This document shows, piece after piece, positions 45,471 to 55,531 of a stretch of 64,000 nucleotides of DNA (position 1 is its first letter; every line of letters starts with the position of its first letter). The DNA is taken from the NCBI RefSeq assembly GCF_024347215.1, contig NZ_AP025282.1, positions 1,240,001-1,304,000 of the forward strand. Reading direction: 5' to 3'. The notes under the pieces were generated by a model. The model did no database searches. It was not told where the DNA came from and saw only the letters and a program-made list of their open reading frames with translations. The DNA is from Aliamphritea ceti. GTDB lineage: Bacteria; Pseudomonadota; Gammaproteobacteria; Pseudomonadales; Balneatricaceae. A program made the position numbers and the translations under genes.

Positions 45471-46202
45471 TTAGCTGAGGTTGGGTTTGCTGCAAGCGAC
45501 CATATAATTAACATCTACATCCCGAGGGTTAAGTCGGTATGTCTTTGTCAGTGGGTTGTATGTCAGGCCGGTAATTTCATTGCTTTGCAGGCCGGCAGCG
45601 CGAATCCAGTTTGCCAATTCAGAAGGGCGAATGAATTTCTTAAAATCATGAGTGCCTTTTGGGACGAGCTGAAGAATCTGCTCGGCACCGACAATCGCCA
45701 TCAGGTAGCTTTTAGGATTGCGGTTCAGCGTTGAAAAGAAAACTTTTCCACCGGGTTTGGCGAGCCGTGCGCAGGCATCAACGATTGAAGACGGATCTGG
45801 TACGTGTTCCATCATTTCCATGCAGGTAACAACATCGAAACTGCCGGGTTGTTCTTCTGCCAGTTGCTCAACGGTTACTTGTCGGTAGCTAACGCTTACA
45901 CCGCTTTCTAAGCCGTGAAGCTTGGCCACTTTGAGGGGTTCTGCACCCATATCTATACCGGTAACTTCAGCGCCACGTTGTGCCATTGACTCAGAAAGAA
46001 TGCCTCCGCCACAGCCTACATCCAGAACTCTTTTGCCCGCAAGATTAGCCAGCTTATCGATGAAACCAACTCTTAAAGGATTGATGTCGTGAAGAGGTTT
46101 GAATTCACTTTCTTTATCCCACCACCGGCTGGCAAGTTCTTCGAATTTGGCGATCTCTTCAGGATCGATATTCGCGGAGTGCTGGTTATTTGTGTCGCTC
46201 AT
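45471..46202 (-). CDS. ubiG: Ubiquinone biosynthesis O-methyltransferase UbiG
   Basis: A 243-residue SAM methyltransferase that performs both O-methylations of ubiquinone synthesis. Motif I is VLDVGCGGGILSESMA, followed by VTGIDMGAEPLKVA and a typical C-terminus with GLTYNPLTKTYRL. I chose the ATG at 46202; the longer in-frame start at 46250 adds 16 unconserved residues. It is divergent from gyrA. Confidence 0.95.
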   Translation of the reverse strand: MSDTNNQHSANIDPEEIAKFEELASRWWDKESEFKPLHDINPLRVGFIDKLANLAGKRVLDVGCGGGILSESMAQRGAEVTGIDMGAEPLKVAKLHGLESGVSVSYRQVTVEQLAEEQPGSFDVVTCMEMMEHVPDPSSIVDACARLAKPGGKVFFSTLNRNPKSYLMAIVGAEQILQLVPKGTHDFKKFIRPSELANWIRAAGLQSNEITGLTYNPLTKTYRLNPRDVDVNYMVACSKPNLS

Positions 46203-46389
46203 AGTGCTGGCTGACCGTTCGCTAAAAAATAATGGCAGGGATTTTAGCATTGCTGTCAGGGCGAATACAAAAGGCTTTAGTTTTTCCGGATAGACAGGCG
46301 CTAAAAAACGCTAGAAAAAAGTTGTAATACTTTTGGTGATCAGGTATGGCTCAAGGTCTTAATTTTGCGGGATTATTATTGCTTCTTTA

Positions 46390-46398
46390 TGGTATACT
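46390..46398 (+). promoter_or_regulatory. Extended -10 promoter candidate for gyrA
   Basis: The 279-base divergent region between ubiG and gyrA contains TGGTATACT, an extended -10 element, 84 bases before gyrA. A well-placed -35 is not visible. AAGGAT near 46464 is the best Shine-Dalgarno candidate though rather far from the start. Confidence 0.45.
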
Positions 46399-46481
46399 TC
46401 GGCGGTTCTGATCAGGGCTGTAACTGTATACCCTGATCCATTAATTCTCAGCAGTCTGATTCAAGGATAGCCAAAGCTATT

Positions 46482-49124
46482 ATGGGTGATTTAGCCAGAG
46501 AAATTCTGCCAGTTAACATCGAAGATGAACTGAAGCAGTCGTATCTTGATTACGCAATGAGTGTAATTGTTGGACGTGCCTTACCTGATGTCCGTGATGG
46601 CCTGAAACCGGTGCATCGTCGGGTACTGTTTGCCATGAGCGAACTGGGTAATGACTGGAATAAAGCATATAAGAAATCTGCCCGTGTGGTCGGGGATGTT
46701 ATAGGTAAATACCATCCTCATGGTGACAGTGCTGTATATGACACCATCGTACGGATGGCGCAGCCGTTCTCTATGCGTTACATGCTGGTAGATGGTCAGG
46801 GGAACTTTGGTTCTGTTGATGGTGATTCAGCAGCCGCAATGCGTTATACCGAAATACGTATGGCGAAGATTTCCCATGACATGCTGGCAGACCTGGATAA
46901 GGAAACTGTCGATTTCGTTCCAAACTATGATGGAACAGAGCATATACCGGAAGTATTACCAACCCGCGTACCGGCGCTGCTGGTAAACGGCTCTGCAGGC
47001 ATTGCTGTTGGTATGGCGACTAACATTCCGCCACACAGTTTGTCGGAAGTTGTACGTGGCTGTATCGCATTGATTGATAACCCTGATATGACCATCGATG
47101 AACTGATGGAATTTATCCCGGGGCCTGATTTCCCAACCGGTGCAATTATCAATGGTCGGGCGGGTATTTTACAGGCCTACCGCACAGGTCGTGGCCGTAT
47201 TTATATTCGTGCCAAGCACCACATCGAAGAAAATGAGAAGAACGGCAAGCAGTCGATCATCTTTACCGAGATTCCATATCAGGTAAACAAGGCGCGGCTG
47301 ATTGAAAAAATCGCTGAGCTGGTTAAAGAAAAGAAACTCGAAGGTATAACTGAGCTGCGTGATGAGTCCGATAAGGATGGCATGCGGATTGTTATTGAGT
47401 TGCGTCGCGGTGAAGTGGCTGAGGTTATTGTTAATAACCTGTTTGCTCAGACTCAGCTACAGAATGTTTTCGGTATTAATATGGTGGCTCTGGTTGATGG
47501 TCAGCCACGGACGCTTGATCTGAAATCTATTCTTGAATGCTTCGTTCGTCATCGCCGTGAAGTTGTTACCCGTCGAACAGTTTATGAGCTGCGTAAGGCG
47601 CGTGAACGTGGTCATATTCTGGAAGGACTGGCGATTGCCCTGGCAAATATCGATCCGATTATTGAGTTGATTAAAAAATCACCAACGCCTGCTGAAGCTA
47701 AAGAGCGACTGTTAGCTAGCCCTTGGGTATTGGGTGATGTGACTTCAATGCTGGAAAGAGCTGGTGAAAATGCTTGTCGTCCTGAAGATCTTGAAGCTCA
47801 GTACGGTATGCATGATGGCAAGTATTTCTTGTCACCAGTACAGGCTCAGGCAATTCTTGAGTTGCGTTTGCACCGTCTGACAGGTCTTGAGCACGATAAG
47901 CTAATCGGTGAATACCGAGAGCTGCTGGTTAAAATTGCCGAGTTGCTGGAAATTCTGAGCAGTGCTGAGCGTTTGATGGAAGTTATCCGTGAAGAGCTCG
48001 AAGCAATTGTTGCTGAATATGGTGATGAGCGTCGTACAGAAATTATCGCATCGCAGCAGGATTTGACAGTTGCTGATCTGATTACCGAAGAAGATATGGT
48101 AGTAACCATTTCTCACGGTGGTTACGCTAAGACTCAGCCACTGACTATGTATCAGGCACAGCGTCGTGGCGGTAAAGGTAAGTCTGCCACAGCGGTTAAA
48201 GACGAAGACTTTGTAGAAAAACTGCTGATTGCCAGCACGCACGATACTATTTTGTGTTTTACCAATTTTGGTAAAGTTTACTGGTTGAAAGTGTATGAAA
48301 TACCGCCTGCAAGCCGTGCTGCCCGTGGCCGACCTGTTGTTAATATTCTGCCTTTATCTGAAGGTGAACGTATTACAACTATTTTGCCGGTTAATGAGTA
48401 CGCTGATGATCACTATGTATTCATGGCAACTGCTGCAGGTACTGTTAAGAAAACGCCGTTGGAGAACTTCTCTCGTCCCCGTTCTTCTGGTTTGATTGCG
48501 CTAGCGCTGGATGAAGGTGATTCTCTGATAGGTGCTGCAATTACTGATGGCACTGCTGAAGTCATGCTGATGTCTAATCAGGGCAAGTCTATTCGTTTTG
48601 CAGAAGGCGATGTACGTCCAATGGGTCGAACTGCCCGTGGTGTACGTGGAATTAAAATAGCTGAGGACGCGCACGTTATTGCGTTGATTATTCCTCAGGA
48701 AAGCGGCCGTATTCTGACAACCAGTATTAAAGGTTTCGGAAAGCAAACGCTGGTTGAAGATTTCCCGACTTATGGTCGTGGTGGACAGGGTGTTATCGCG
48801 ATGCAATGTACTGAGCGAAACGGTGAGCTTGCCGGCGCAGTACAAATGTTCGAAGGCGATGATGTCATGCTCATCAGTGATAAGGGCACCTTGGTGCGTA
48901 CCCGCAGTGAAGAAATTTCAGTGCTAGGTCGTAACACGCAGGGGGTTCGTGTAATTCGGATAGCCGACGATGAAAGTCTGGTAGGTCTGGCGCGAATTGA
49001 AGAGCCTGATAGTGATGAGATCGAAGGTGAAGAGCTGGAGGCTGCCGGTGAAGGTCAGGCGGTTTCTGACACTGAGCCAGCAGCAGAAGCCCCTGCTGAT
49101 TCGTCAGAGAGCGATGAAGCATAA
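46482..49124 (+). CDS. gyrA: DNA gyrase subunit A
   Basis: An 880-residue type II topoisomerase subunit. Catalytic Tyr122 (RYTEIRM) and the quinolone region are numbered as in E. coli, with the sensitive-type Ser83 and Asp87 (GDSAVYDTI). The C-terminal beta-pinwheel holds the GyrA box QRRGGKG, essential for negative supercoiling. An acidic tail (SDEIEGEELEAAGEGQ and onward) ends the protein. A weak terminator separates it from serC. Confidence 0.98.
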   Translation: MGDLAREILPVNIEDELKQSYLDYAMSVIVGRALPDVRDGLKPVHRRVLFAMSELGNDWNKAYKKSARVVGDVIGKYHPHGDSAVYDTIVRMAQPFSMRYMLVDGQGNFGSVDGDSAAAMRYTEIRMAKISHDMLADLDKETVDFVPNYDGTEHIPEVLPTRVPALLVNGSAGIAVGMATNIPPHSLSEVVRGCIALIDNPDMTIDELMEFIPGPDFPTGAIINGRAGILQAYRTGRGRIYIRAKHHIEENEKNGKQSIIFTEIPYQVNKARLIEKIAELVKEKKLEGITELRDESDKDGMRIVIELRRGEVAEVIVNNLFAQTQLQNVFGINMVALVDGQPRTLDLKSILECFVRHRREVVTRRTVYELRKARERGHILEGLAIALANIDPIIELIKKSPTPAEAKERLLASPWVLGDVTSMLERAGENACRPEDLEAQYGMHDGKYFLSPVQAQAILELRLHRLTGLEHDKLIGEYRELLVKIAELLEILSSAERLMEVIREELEAIVAEYGDERRTEIIASQQDLTVADLITEEDMVVTISHGGYAKTQPLTMYQAQRRGGKGKSATAVKDEDFVEKLLIASTHDTILCFTNFGKVYWLKVYEIPPASRAARGRPVVNILPLSEGERITTILPVNEYADDHYVFMATAAGTVKKTPLENFSRPRSSGLIALALDEGDSLIGAAITDGTAEVMLMSNQGKSIRFAEGDVRPMGRTARGVRGIKIAEDAHVIALIIPQESGRILTTSIKGFGKQTLVEDFPTYGRGGQGVIAMQCTERNGELAGAVQMFEGDDVMLISDKGTLVRTRSEEISVLGRNTQGVRVIRIADDESLVGLARIEEPDSDEIEGEELEAAGEGQAVSDTEPAAEAPADSSESDEA

Positions 49125-49139
49125 TATCTGACTGATAAT

Positions 49140-49170
49140 AATGTGCGGCTTTAGCCGCACATTTTATTTT
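49140..49170 (+). terminator. Terminator after gyrA
   Basis: Stem aatgtgcggc/gccgcacatt with a short loop and an interrupted T run (TTATTTT). Probably partial read-through into the serC group. Confidence 0.75.
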
Positions 49171-49255
49171 GGAAGATAGTTATTTATGAAGTCTTACAGA
49201 CCCTTAAAAGCCTCAGAGAAGGCTCTTCGGAAACAGTGTAAAAGAAGTAGTAATC

Positions 49256-50338
49256 ATGACCCGCAAATATAATTTCAGTGCCGGTCCGGCGGCATTACCA
49301 GAAGACGTCCTGTTTCGGGCGCAAAGTGAATTACTTGACTGGCAAGGTCAGGGCTTGTCCGTGATGGAAATGAGTCACCGTAGTCCTGAATATGTCTCTG
49401 TTGCGAAAAAAGCTGAAAGTGATTTACGTGAGTTGATGAATATCCCTGACAATTATCAGGTGTTATTTATGCAAGGTGGCGCAACCAGTCAGTTCAGCAT
49501 GATTCCAATGAACTTGATGGGCAATAACGTCAGTGCTGATTATATCAATACTGGTGACTGGTCATCTAAGGCAATCAAAGAAGCTAAGCGATACATTCAG
49601 GTTAATGTTGCTGGCAGCAGTGAGGACTCAAACTTTACCGCTGTACCTGCACAGGATGAGCTGCAGTTGGACTCTAATGCTGCTTATGTGCATTACACTC
49701 CGAATGAAACCATCCGTGGTGTTGAGTTTGATTATATTCCGGAGACTGGTGATGTGCCGTTAGTTGCTGACATGTCTTCAAATATACTTTCGGGTCCTAT
49801 TGATGTTAGCCGGTTTGGAATGATTTATGCCGGTGCGCAAAAAAATATTGGTCCGGCGGGCTTAACTGTCGTTATTATTCGTGATGATTTATTACAGGCT
49901 CCGGTTGATAAAACGCCTACTTTATTCAGCTACAAAGCGATTGCTGATGCGGACTCGATGCTCAATACCCCGCCAACTTTTGGCTGGTACTTGGCGGGTT
50001 TGGTCTTTGAGTGGCTACAGGCACAAGGCGGCGTGCCTGCAATGGATAAATTAAATGATCTGAAGGCTAGTAAGTTGTACAGCTATATCGACAACAGTGA
50101 TTTCTATACTAATCCTGTGGATATAGCAGTACGTTCACGCATGAATGTTCCTTTTATACTGGCGAAACCTGAGTTGGATAAGTTGTTTCTTACTGAAGCG
50201 ACTTCAGCAGGGTTGCTGAATTTGGCAGGACATCGCTCTGTTGGCGGTATGCGTGCGAGTATTTATAATGCGGTACCTGAAGCGGCAGTCGATGCTTTAA
50301 TCGAGTTTATGCAAGACTTCGCTGTAACCCATGGTTAA
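49256..50338 (+). CDS. serC: Phosphoserine aminotransferase
   Basis: A 360-residue PLP enzyme of serine and pyridoxine synthesis, converting 3-phosphohydroxypyruvate to phosphoserine. It begins YNFSAGPAALPEDVL, has the HRSPEY and MQGGATSQFSMIP motifs, and the PLP lysine is Lys196 in AGAQKNIGPAG. It leads the serC-pheA-hisC-tyrA/aroA-cmk-rpsA supraoperon known from Pseudomonas. Confidence 0.97.
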   Translation: MTRKYNFSAGPAALPEDVLFRAQSELLDWQGQGLSVMEMSHRSPEYVSVAKKAESDLRELMNIPDNYQVLFMQGGATSQFSMIPMNLMGNNVSADYINTGDWSSKAIKEAKRYIQVNVAGSSEDSNFTAVPAQDELQLDSNAAYVHYTPNETIRGVEFDYIPETGDVPLVADMSSNILSGPIDVSRFGMIYAGAQKNIGPAGLTVVIIRDDLLQAPVDKTPTLFSYKAIADADSMLNTPPTFGWYLAGLVFEWLQAQGGVPAMDKLNDLKASKLYSYIDNSDFYTNPVDIAVRSRMNVPFILAKPELDKLFLTEATSAGLLNLAGHRSVGGMRASIYNAVPEAAVDALIEFMQDFAVTHG

Positions 50339-50377
50339 TCAGGTTTGGGTAAGAATAATAAGAGGTTGCTGCAAAAT

Positions 50378-51475
50378 ATGAGTAATCAGGAAGCAGAATT
50401 AAAAGTATTGCGCGATCAGATTGATAGCATTGATCGTCAAATGCATAAGTTGCTGAACGATCGTGCCCGCTGTGCTCAGCAGGTTGCTGAAGTTAAAGAA
50501 AAGTATCAGGCTGGGGATGCTGTGTTTTACCGTCCTGAGCGTGAAGCTCAGGTATTACGCCGCGTTATGGAGCGTAATGAAGGGCCTCTGGCAGATAAAG
50601 AGGTAGCGCGTCTGTTCCGTGAGGTCATGTCTGTTTGTCTGGCTCTGGAAGAGCCGATGCGGGTGGCATTTCTTGGGCCTGAAGGGACTTTTACACAGCA
50701 AGCGGTTAACAAACATTTTGGCCACTCTGCCCAGGGCGTTCCTTTTAACTCCACAGATGAAGTTTTCCGTGAGGTTGAAGCGGGCAGTGCACACTATGGC
50801 GTTGTACCGATAGAAAACTCCACTGAAGGTATGGTCAACCATACACTGGATCTGTTTAAGCGCTTTAATTTACAGATTTGCGGTGAAGTAGAGTTACGGG
50901 TACATCACCATCTGTTGCGTAATGATGCCGATGGTATCAGTGGTATTAAACGCATTTATTCTCATCAACAGTCTTTCGCGCAATGCCGTAGTTGGCTGGA
51001 TAGCCATTTCCCATCGGTAGAGCGGGTCGCGGTTAGTAGTAATGCTGAAGCTGCACGTCGCGCAGCAGAGGAAGGCGATGAAGTTGCAGCAATCGCCAGT
51101 GATATGGCTGCTGAGCTGTATCAGATGAATGTTATTACCCGCAATATTGAAGATCAGCCTGATAACTCAACCCGTTTCTTAATTATTGGCGATCAGGAAG
51201 TGGGTAAGAGCGGTAATGATAAAACTTCAATATTGGTAACTGCGCAGAATAAGACCGGTGCGTTATACGAACTATTGCAGCATTTTCACGCTTCGGACAT
51301 AAGTCTGACTCGAATTGAAACGCGGCCTGCAGGGCAAGGCGCATGGAAGTATATGTTTTATATTGACTTTGAAGGGCACTTCAGTGATCCCGATGTTCAG
51401 AAAGCACTAGATGCACTGATCGCGGACTCTGTTGAGCTTAAGTTACTGGGTTCTTATCCGGTTGCGGTTATCTGA
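50378..51475 (+). CDS. pheA: Bifunctional chorismate mutase/prephenate dehydratase (P-protein)
   Basis: A 365-residue enzyme that channels chorismate to phenylpyruvate for phenylalanine. An AroQ-type chorismate mutase (residues 1-90), a dehydratase domain (about 95-270, with VAFLGPEGTFTQQA, PIENSTEGMV and NSTRFLII) and a C-terminal ACT domain (about 280-365, GALYELLQHF and SLTRIETRPA) that binds phenylalanine for feedback inhibition. ATG 50378 is used; an upstream TTG would extend it without conservation. Confidence 0.96.
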   Translation: MSNQEAELKVLRDQIDSIDRQMHKLLNDRARCAQQVAEVKEKYQAGDAVFYRPEREAQVLRRVMERNEGPLADKEVARLFREVMSVCLALEEPMRVAFLGPEGTFTQQAVNKHFGHSAQGVPFNSTDEVFREVEAGSAHYGVVPIENSTEGMVNHTLDLFKRFNLQICGEVELRVHHHLLRNDADGISGIKRIYSHQQSFAQCRSWLDSHFPSVERVAVSSNAEAARRAAEEGDEVAAIASDMAAELYQMNVITRNIEDQPDNSTRFLIIGDQEVGKSGNDKTSILVTAQNKTGALYELLQHFHASDISLTRIETRPAGQGAWKYMFYIDFEGHFSDPDVQKALDALIADSVELKLLGSYPVAVI

Positions 51476-51505
51476 TACGTATCTGTGGCTAAAGAGAATA
51501 CATAC

Positions 51506-52609
51506 ATGGCGTGTGATTTTTATAAGTTAGCTGTTCCCGGTGTAAAGGACCTGAGTCCTTATCAGCCGGGTAAGCCTATTGATGAGCTAGAGCGTGAGCT
51601 GGGGATCAGTAACAGCATCAAGCTGGCCAGTAATGAAAATCCTTTAGGCCCTAGTAAGCAGGTGAATGCAGCTATTAATGCCGAGCTTTCTGACTTGAGC
51701 CGCTATCCTGATGCAAATGGTTTCGCGCTTAAGCAGGCTTTACAGGAACGCTTTAATATTGCCGCCGGTAAAATTACGCTGGGTAACGGCTCTAATGATG
51801 TTCTGGAACTGCTTGGCAGAGTGTTCCTGCAGCCTGGTAATGAAGTCATATATTCTGCACATTCCTTTGTTGTATATATGTTGGTTGCCCAGGCGAGTGG
51901 AGCGAAAAGTATAGTGACCCCTGCGCAAGAATGGGGGCATGATCTGGACGCAATGGCAAAAGCTATAACGCCTGAAACCCGGATGATATTTATCGCAAAC
52001 CCGAATAATCCGACAGGTACCTGGGCAGATCAGTCTGCCTTGGATACTTTTATGGCAAAAGTGCCAGACAATGTTTTGGTTGTGCTGGATGAGGCTTACA
52101 CCGAGTACGTAACTGAAGCGACCTATCCTGATGGTTTATTGCTGCAAAACACATTCAGTAATCTGATCGTGACGCGGACTTTTTCGAAAGCTTATGGTCT
52201 GGCAGCTATGCGGGTTGGCTATGCAGTTGCAGACGCTGCAATCACCGATTTGCTGAACCGCGTACGTCCGCCTTTTAATGTAAATTCACTAGCATTGGCG
52301 GCAGCGGTTGCTGCTTTGAATGACGAAGCGCATTTGCAAAGCAGTATTAATCTTAATTTGCAGGGAATGAAACAGCTGGAGCAGGGCTTTACTGAGTTAG
52401 GCTTGAGCTGGATTCCATCAGTCGGCAACTTTATCACCCTGGATTGTGGCAAAGAGGCAGCTCCAGTGTATCAGGGGCTACTACAGGAAGGTGTTATTGT
52501 TCGGCCTGTTGCTAATTACGGTATGCCGAATCATTTACGTATTACTGTCGGTTTGCCAGAAGAGAATCAGCGTTGTCTGGTTGCGCTAGAGAAGGTGTTG
52601 AGTTTGTGA
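51506..52609 (+). CDS. hisC: Histidinol-phosphate/aromatic aminotransferase HisC
   Basis: A 367-residue class II PLP aminotransferase. Features are LASNENPLGPS, IANPNNPTG and the PLP lysine Lys228 in RTFSKAYGLAAMRVGYA. In this aromatic operon position the Pseudomonas orthologue (HisC2) serves aromatic amino acid transamination as well as histidine. Start is ATG 51506 (AAAGAGA upstream), not the GTG seven codons earlier. Its stop overlaps the tyrA-aroA start by four bases. Confidence 0.94.
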   Translation: MACDFYKLAVPGVKDLSPYQPGKPIDELERELGISNSIKLASNENPLGPSKQVNAAINAELSDLSRYPDANGFALKQALQERFNIAAGKITLGNGSNDVLELLGRVFLQPGNEVIYSAHSFVVYMLVAQASGAKSIVTPAQEWGHDLDAMAKAITPETRMIFIANPNNPTGTWADQSALDTFMAKVPDNVLVVLDEAYTEYVTEATYPDGLLLQNTFSNLIVTRTFSKAYGLAAMRVGYAVADAAITDLLNRVRPPFNVNSLALAAAVAALNDEAHLQSSINLNLQGMKQLEQGFTELGLSWIPSVGNFITLDCGKEAAPVYQGLLQEGVIVRPVANYGMPNHLRITVGLPEENQRCLVALEKVLSL

Positions 52610-54822
52610 GTGGTTTTTTAGCGCAGCGTATAGCTGTCATTGGATTAGGGTTAATTGGTGGTTCACTGGCTAAAGCGCTGCGTGAACGTGGTCTGTGTAA
52701 GACTGTTATAGGTTATGATCGTAACCCGGATGAACTGGCAGCTGGCTTGCGGTTAGGTGTTATTGATGAGGTAGCCGATTCACTTGTTGCTGCTGCTGAA
52801 GCAGATGTCGTAGTGTTAGCTGTGCCTGTGAAGGTCATGGAATCGGTGCTGGCTGAATTAAAACCAGCATTGCGCAGCGATACAGTGATTACTGATGTAG
52901 GTAGCGTAAAGGGTAATGTTGTTCGGGCGGCAGAAACTATATACGGCACTATGCCGCCATATTTTATTCCTGGGCATCCTATTGCCGGTTCGGAAAAAAG
53001 TGGTGTTGCAGCTGCTGATTCGGGGTTATTTAAGTGTCATAAAGTCATCATCACACCGTTACCTGACAGTAACTCAGATGCGGTTACTCTGATAAGCCGT
53101 ATGTGGCAGTTAGTTGGTGCGGAAGTTTTACGTATGTCAGTTGACCGGCATGACGAAGTACTTGCTGCTACCAGCCATTTACCCCATTTGCTGGCATTTT
53201 CTTTGGTAGATACGCTTTCACAGGAACAAGAGCGGAATAATATTTTCCGTTATGCTGCGGGTGGTTTCAGAGACTTTACCCGAATTGCCGCCAGCGATCC
53301 GACGATGTGGCATGATGTTGGTATTGCTAATAAAGCCGCTATTTTAAGCAAGATAGACGAATTTTCCGAAGGTCTGGCGCAACTGCGCCAGGCTATCGAA
53401 ACTGAAGACAGCCGTACCATGCTGGGTGTATTTACCCGTGCAAAAGCGGCTCGTGAACATTTTTCTAAGATTTTATCGGGCTCAGCCTACGCAAACGATA
53501 TGACTACAACAAAAGAAACCGTATTTCATTTACAGCCTGGTGGTCAGGCTAAAGGTCAGGTACGTGTACCTGGTGATAAATCAATTTCACACCGCTCAAT
53601 CATGCTGGGCTCTCTGGCGGATGGTGTTACTCATGTCAGTGGTTTTCTGGAAGGTGAGGACAGCCTTGCAACCTTACAGGCGTTCAGAGATATGGGCGTC
53701 GTAATTGAAGGTCCACATCAGGGTGAGGTTAAAATTTATGGTGTGGGTCTTAATGGTCTGCGCCAGCCACCGGGCCCTCTTTATGTGGGTAACTCTGGCA
53801 CCTCTATGCGTTTATTGTCAGGTTTGCTTGCCGGGCAAGCCTTTGATGCTGAACTGACGGGTGATGCATCATTGACTAAACGCCCGATGGAGCGTGTGGC
53901 AGCGCCACTACGTTTGATGGGCGCAAAGGTTGAAACGGGCGAGAATGGTTGCCCGCCAGTTAAAGTAACCGGTGCGCAATCCCTGAAAGGTGTTAAGTAT
54001 GCAATGCCTATGGCCAGTGCCCAGGTTAAGTCATGTCTGATGCTTGCTGGTTTATATGCTGAAGGTACCACCAGTGTGACTGAGCCTGCACCAACCCGTG
54101 ATCATACAGAGCGTATGTTGCAAGGTTTTGGCTATAGCGTAAATGCATCTGGCGGTGAAATTGATTTGCAGGGTGGCGGTAATCTGCAGGCGACTAATAT
54201 TGATGTACCTGCTGATATCTCTTCGGCAACCTTTTTCATGGTTGCTGCAGCGATCTCTCCAGATTCCGATGTGACACTTGAACATGTAGGTATTAATCCA
54301 ACCCGTATTGGGGTTATCAATATTCTTACTCTGATGGGTACAAATATTGAAATGCTTAATGAGCGTGAAGTTGGTGGTGAGCCTGTAGCAGACATTCGTG
54401 TACGTTATGCTCCATTGAAAGGTATTCACATTCCTGAAGATCAGGTGCCATTGGCAATCGATGAATTCCCTGCATTGTTTATAGCTGCTGCTTGTGCTGA
54501 AGGCGAAACTGTTTTAAGCGGTGCTGAAGAGCTTCGCGTGAAGGAAAGTGATCGTATACAGGCAATGGTTGATGGTCTGAAAATCTTGGGTGCCGATATT
54601 GAGGGCACGCCAGACGGAGCGATTATTCGTCAGAGCCAGCTGAAAGGCGGTGTGGTTCAGAGTCATGATGATCACCGTATAGCGATGGCATTCAGCGTGG
54701 CTTCATTGCGTGCTACAGAAAATATCGAAATTCGTGAATGTAACAATGTCGCAACGTCATTCCCGAACTTTGTTGAGTTAGCACAGGAGCTTGGCCTGAA
54801 CATCCGTAAGGAGGATGTCTGA
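52606..54822 (+). CDS. tyrA-aroA: Fused prephenate dehydrogenase/EPSP synthase (TyrA-AroA)
   Basis: A 738-residue fusion. Residues 1-295 are an NAD(P)-dependent prephenate/arogenate dehydrogenase (GLGLIGGSLAKAL, GHPIAGSEKSG); residues 305-738 are 5-enolpyruvylshikimate-3-phosphate synthase (GDKSISHRSIMLG, GNSGTSMRLLSGLL, DEFPALFIAAACAEG). The fusion is a known Pseudomonas/Oceanospirillales trait. I chose GTG 52606, overlapping the hisC stop; the longer in-frame start lies inside hisC. Its end overlaps cmk by one base (TGATG). Confidence 0.95.
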   Translation: MSGFLAQRIAVIGLGLIGGSLAKALRERGLCKTVIGYDRNPDELAAGLRLGVIDEVADSLVAAAEADVVVLAVPVKVMESVLAELKPALRSDTVITDVGSVKGNVVRAAETIYGTMPPYFIPGHPIAGSEKSGVAAADSGLFKCHKVIITPLPDSNSDAVTLISRMWQLVGAEVLRMSVDRHDEVLAATSHLPHLLAFSLVDTLSQEQERNNIFRYAAGGFRDFTRIAASDPTMWHDVGIANKAAILSKIDEFSEGLAQLRQAIETEDSRTMLGVFTRAKAAREHFSKILSGSAYANDMTTTKETVFHLQPGGQAKGQVRVPGDKSISHRSIMLGSLADGVTHVSGFLEGEDSLATLQAFRDMGVVIEGPHQGEVKIYGVGLNGLRQPPGPLYVGNSGTSMRLLSGLLAGQAFDAELTGDASLTKRPMERVAAPLRLMGAKVETGENGCPPVKVTGAQSLKGVKYAMPMASAQVKSCLMLAGLYAEGTTSVTEPAPTRDHTERMLQGFGYSVNASGGEIDLQGGGNLQATNIDVPADISSATFFMVAAAISPDSDVTLEHVGINPTRIGVINILTLMGTNIEMLNEREVGGEPVADIRVRYAPLKGIHIPEDQVPLAIDEFPALFIAAACAEGETVLSGAEELRVKESDRIQAMVDGLKILGADIEGTPDGAIIRQSQLKGGVVQSHDDHRIAMAFSVASLRATENIEIRECNNVATSFPNFVELAQELGLNIRKEDV

Positions 54823-55505
54823 TGTCCCATGAATTTCCGGTAATAACAGTTGATGGTCCAAGTGGCTCAGGCAAAGGTACTATTTGTAGTTTACTGTCCC
54901 GAGAGTTGGGTTGGTCTTTACTCGATAGCGGTGCTTTGTATCGTTTAGTAGGACTGGCAGCGCGACACCACGGTGTCGCGCTGGATGATGAGGCTGCATT
55001 GGTTGTGCTGGCAGCACATTTAGATGTGCAGTTTTTGACAGCACAGTCAGGCGAAGTGCAGATCATTCTTGAAGGCGAAGAAGTGACTGACGTTATTCGC
55101 ACTGAAGAGTGTGGTGCCGATGCTTCTCAGGTTGCTGCGCTTGGTCCGGTTCGGGATGCTTTGTTAGAGCGTCAGCGGGCTTTTGTTGCTGAGCCGGGAT
55201 TGATTGCTGATGGCCGTGACATGGGCACTGTGGTTTTCCCTGATGCAGTGCTCAAAGTGTATCTGACTGCGAGTGCTGAAGAGCGTGCGAAGCGTAGATA
55301 TAACCAGTTGATAAATAAGGGACTGGGTGCTAGTCTTCAAGCAATCACAGAGGATATCAGGGCGCGTGACGCACGGGATATAGGCCGTTCAGTAGCGCCA
55401 TTAAAGCCAGCTGAGGATGCTATAAAGCTCGATACTACTACTATGGGTATTGATGAAGTCTTGGCGGAGGTGCTGGAACAAGCCAGGCATAAAGGCCTGC
55501 GCTAA
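54822..55505 (+). CDS. cmk: Cytidylate kinase
   Basis: A 227-residue kinase that phosphorylates CMP and dCMP. The P-loop is GPSGSGKGT, followed by LLDSGALYRLVG, ADGRDMGTVVFPDA and RRYNQL. The length is normal for the long bacterial type. It is coupled to aroA upstream and precedes rpsA by 26 bases, as in most proteobacteria. Confidence 0.97.
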   Translation: MSHEFPVITVDGPSGSGKGTICSLLSRELGWSLLDSGALYRLVGLAARHHGVALDDEAALVVLAAHLDVQFLTAQSGEVQIILEGEEVTDVIRTEECGADASQVAALGPVRDALLERQRAFVAEPGLIADGRDMGTVVFPDAVLKVYLTASAEERAKRRYNQLINKGLGASLQAITEDIRARDARDIGRSVAPLKPAEDAIKLDTTTMGIDEVLAEVLEQARHKGLR

Positions 55506-55531
55506 CGACCATTCTGCGAGGGTTGAGGGGT

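Noticed and set aside
46482..49124. Quinolone-resistance change in gyrA
   Set aside because: Positions 83 and 87 are Ser and Asp, the sensitive type.
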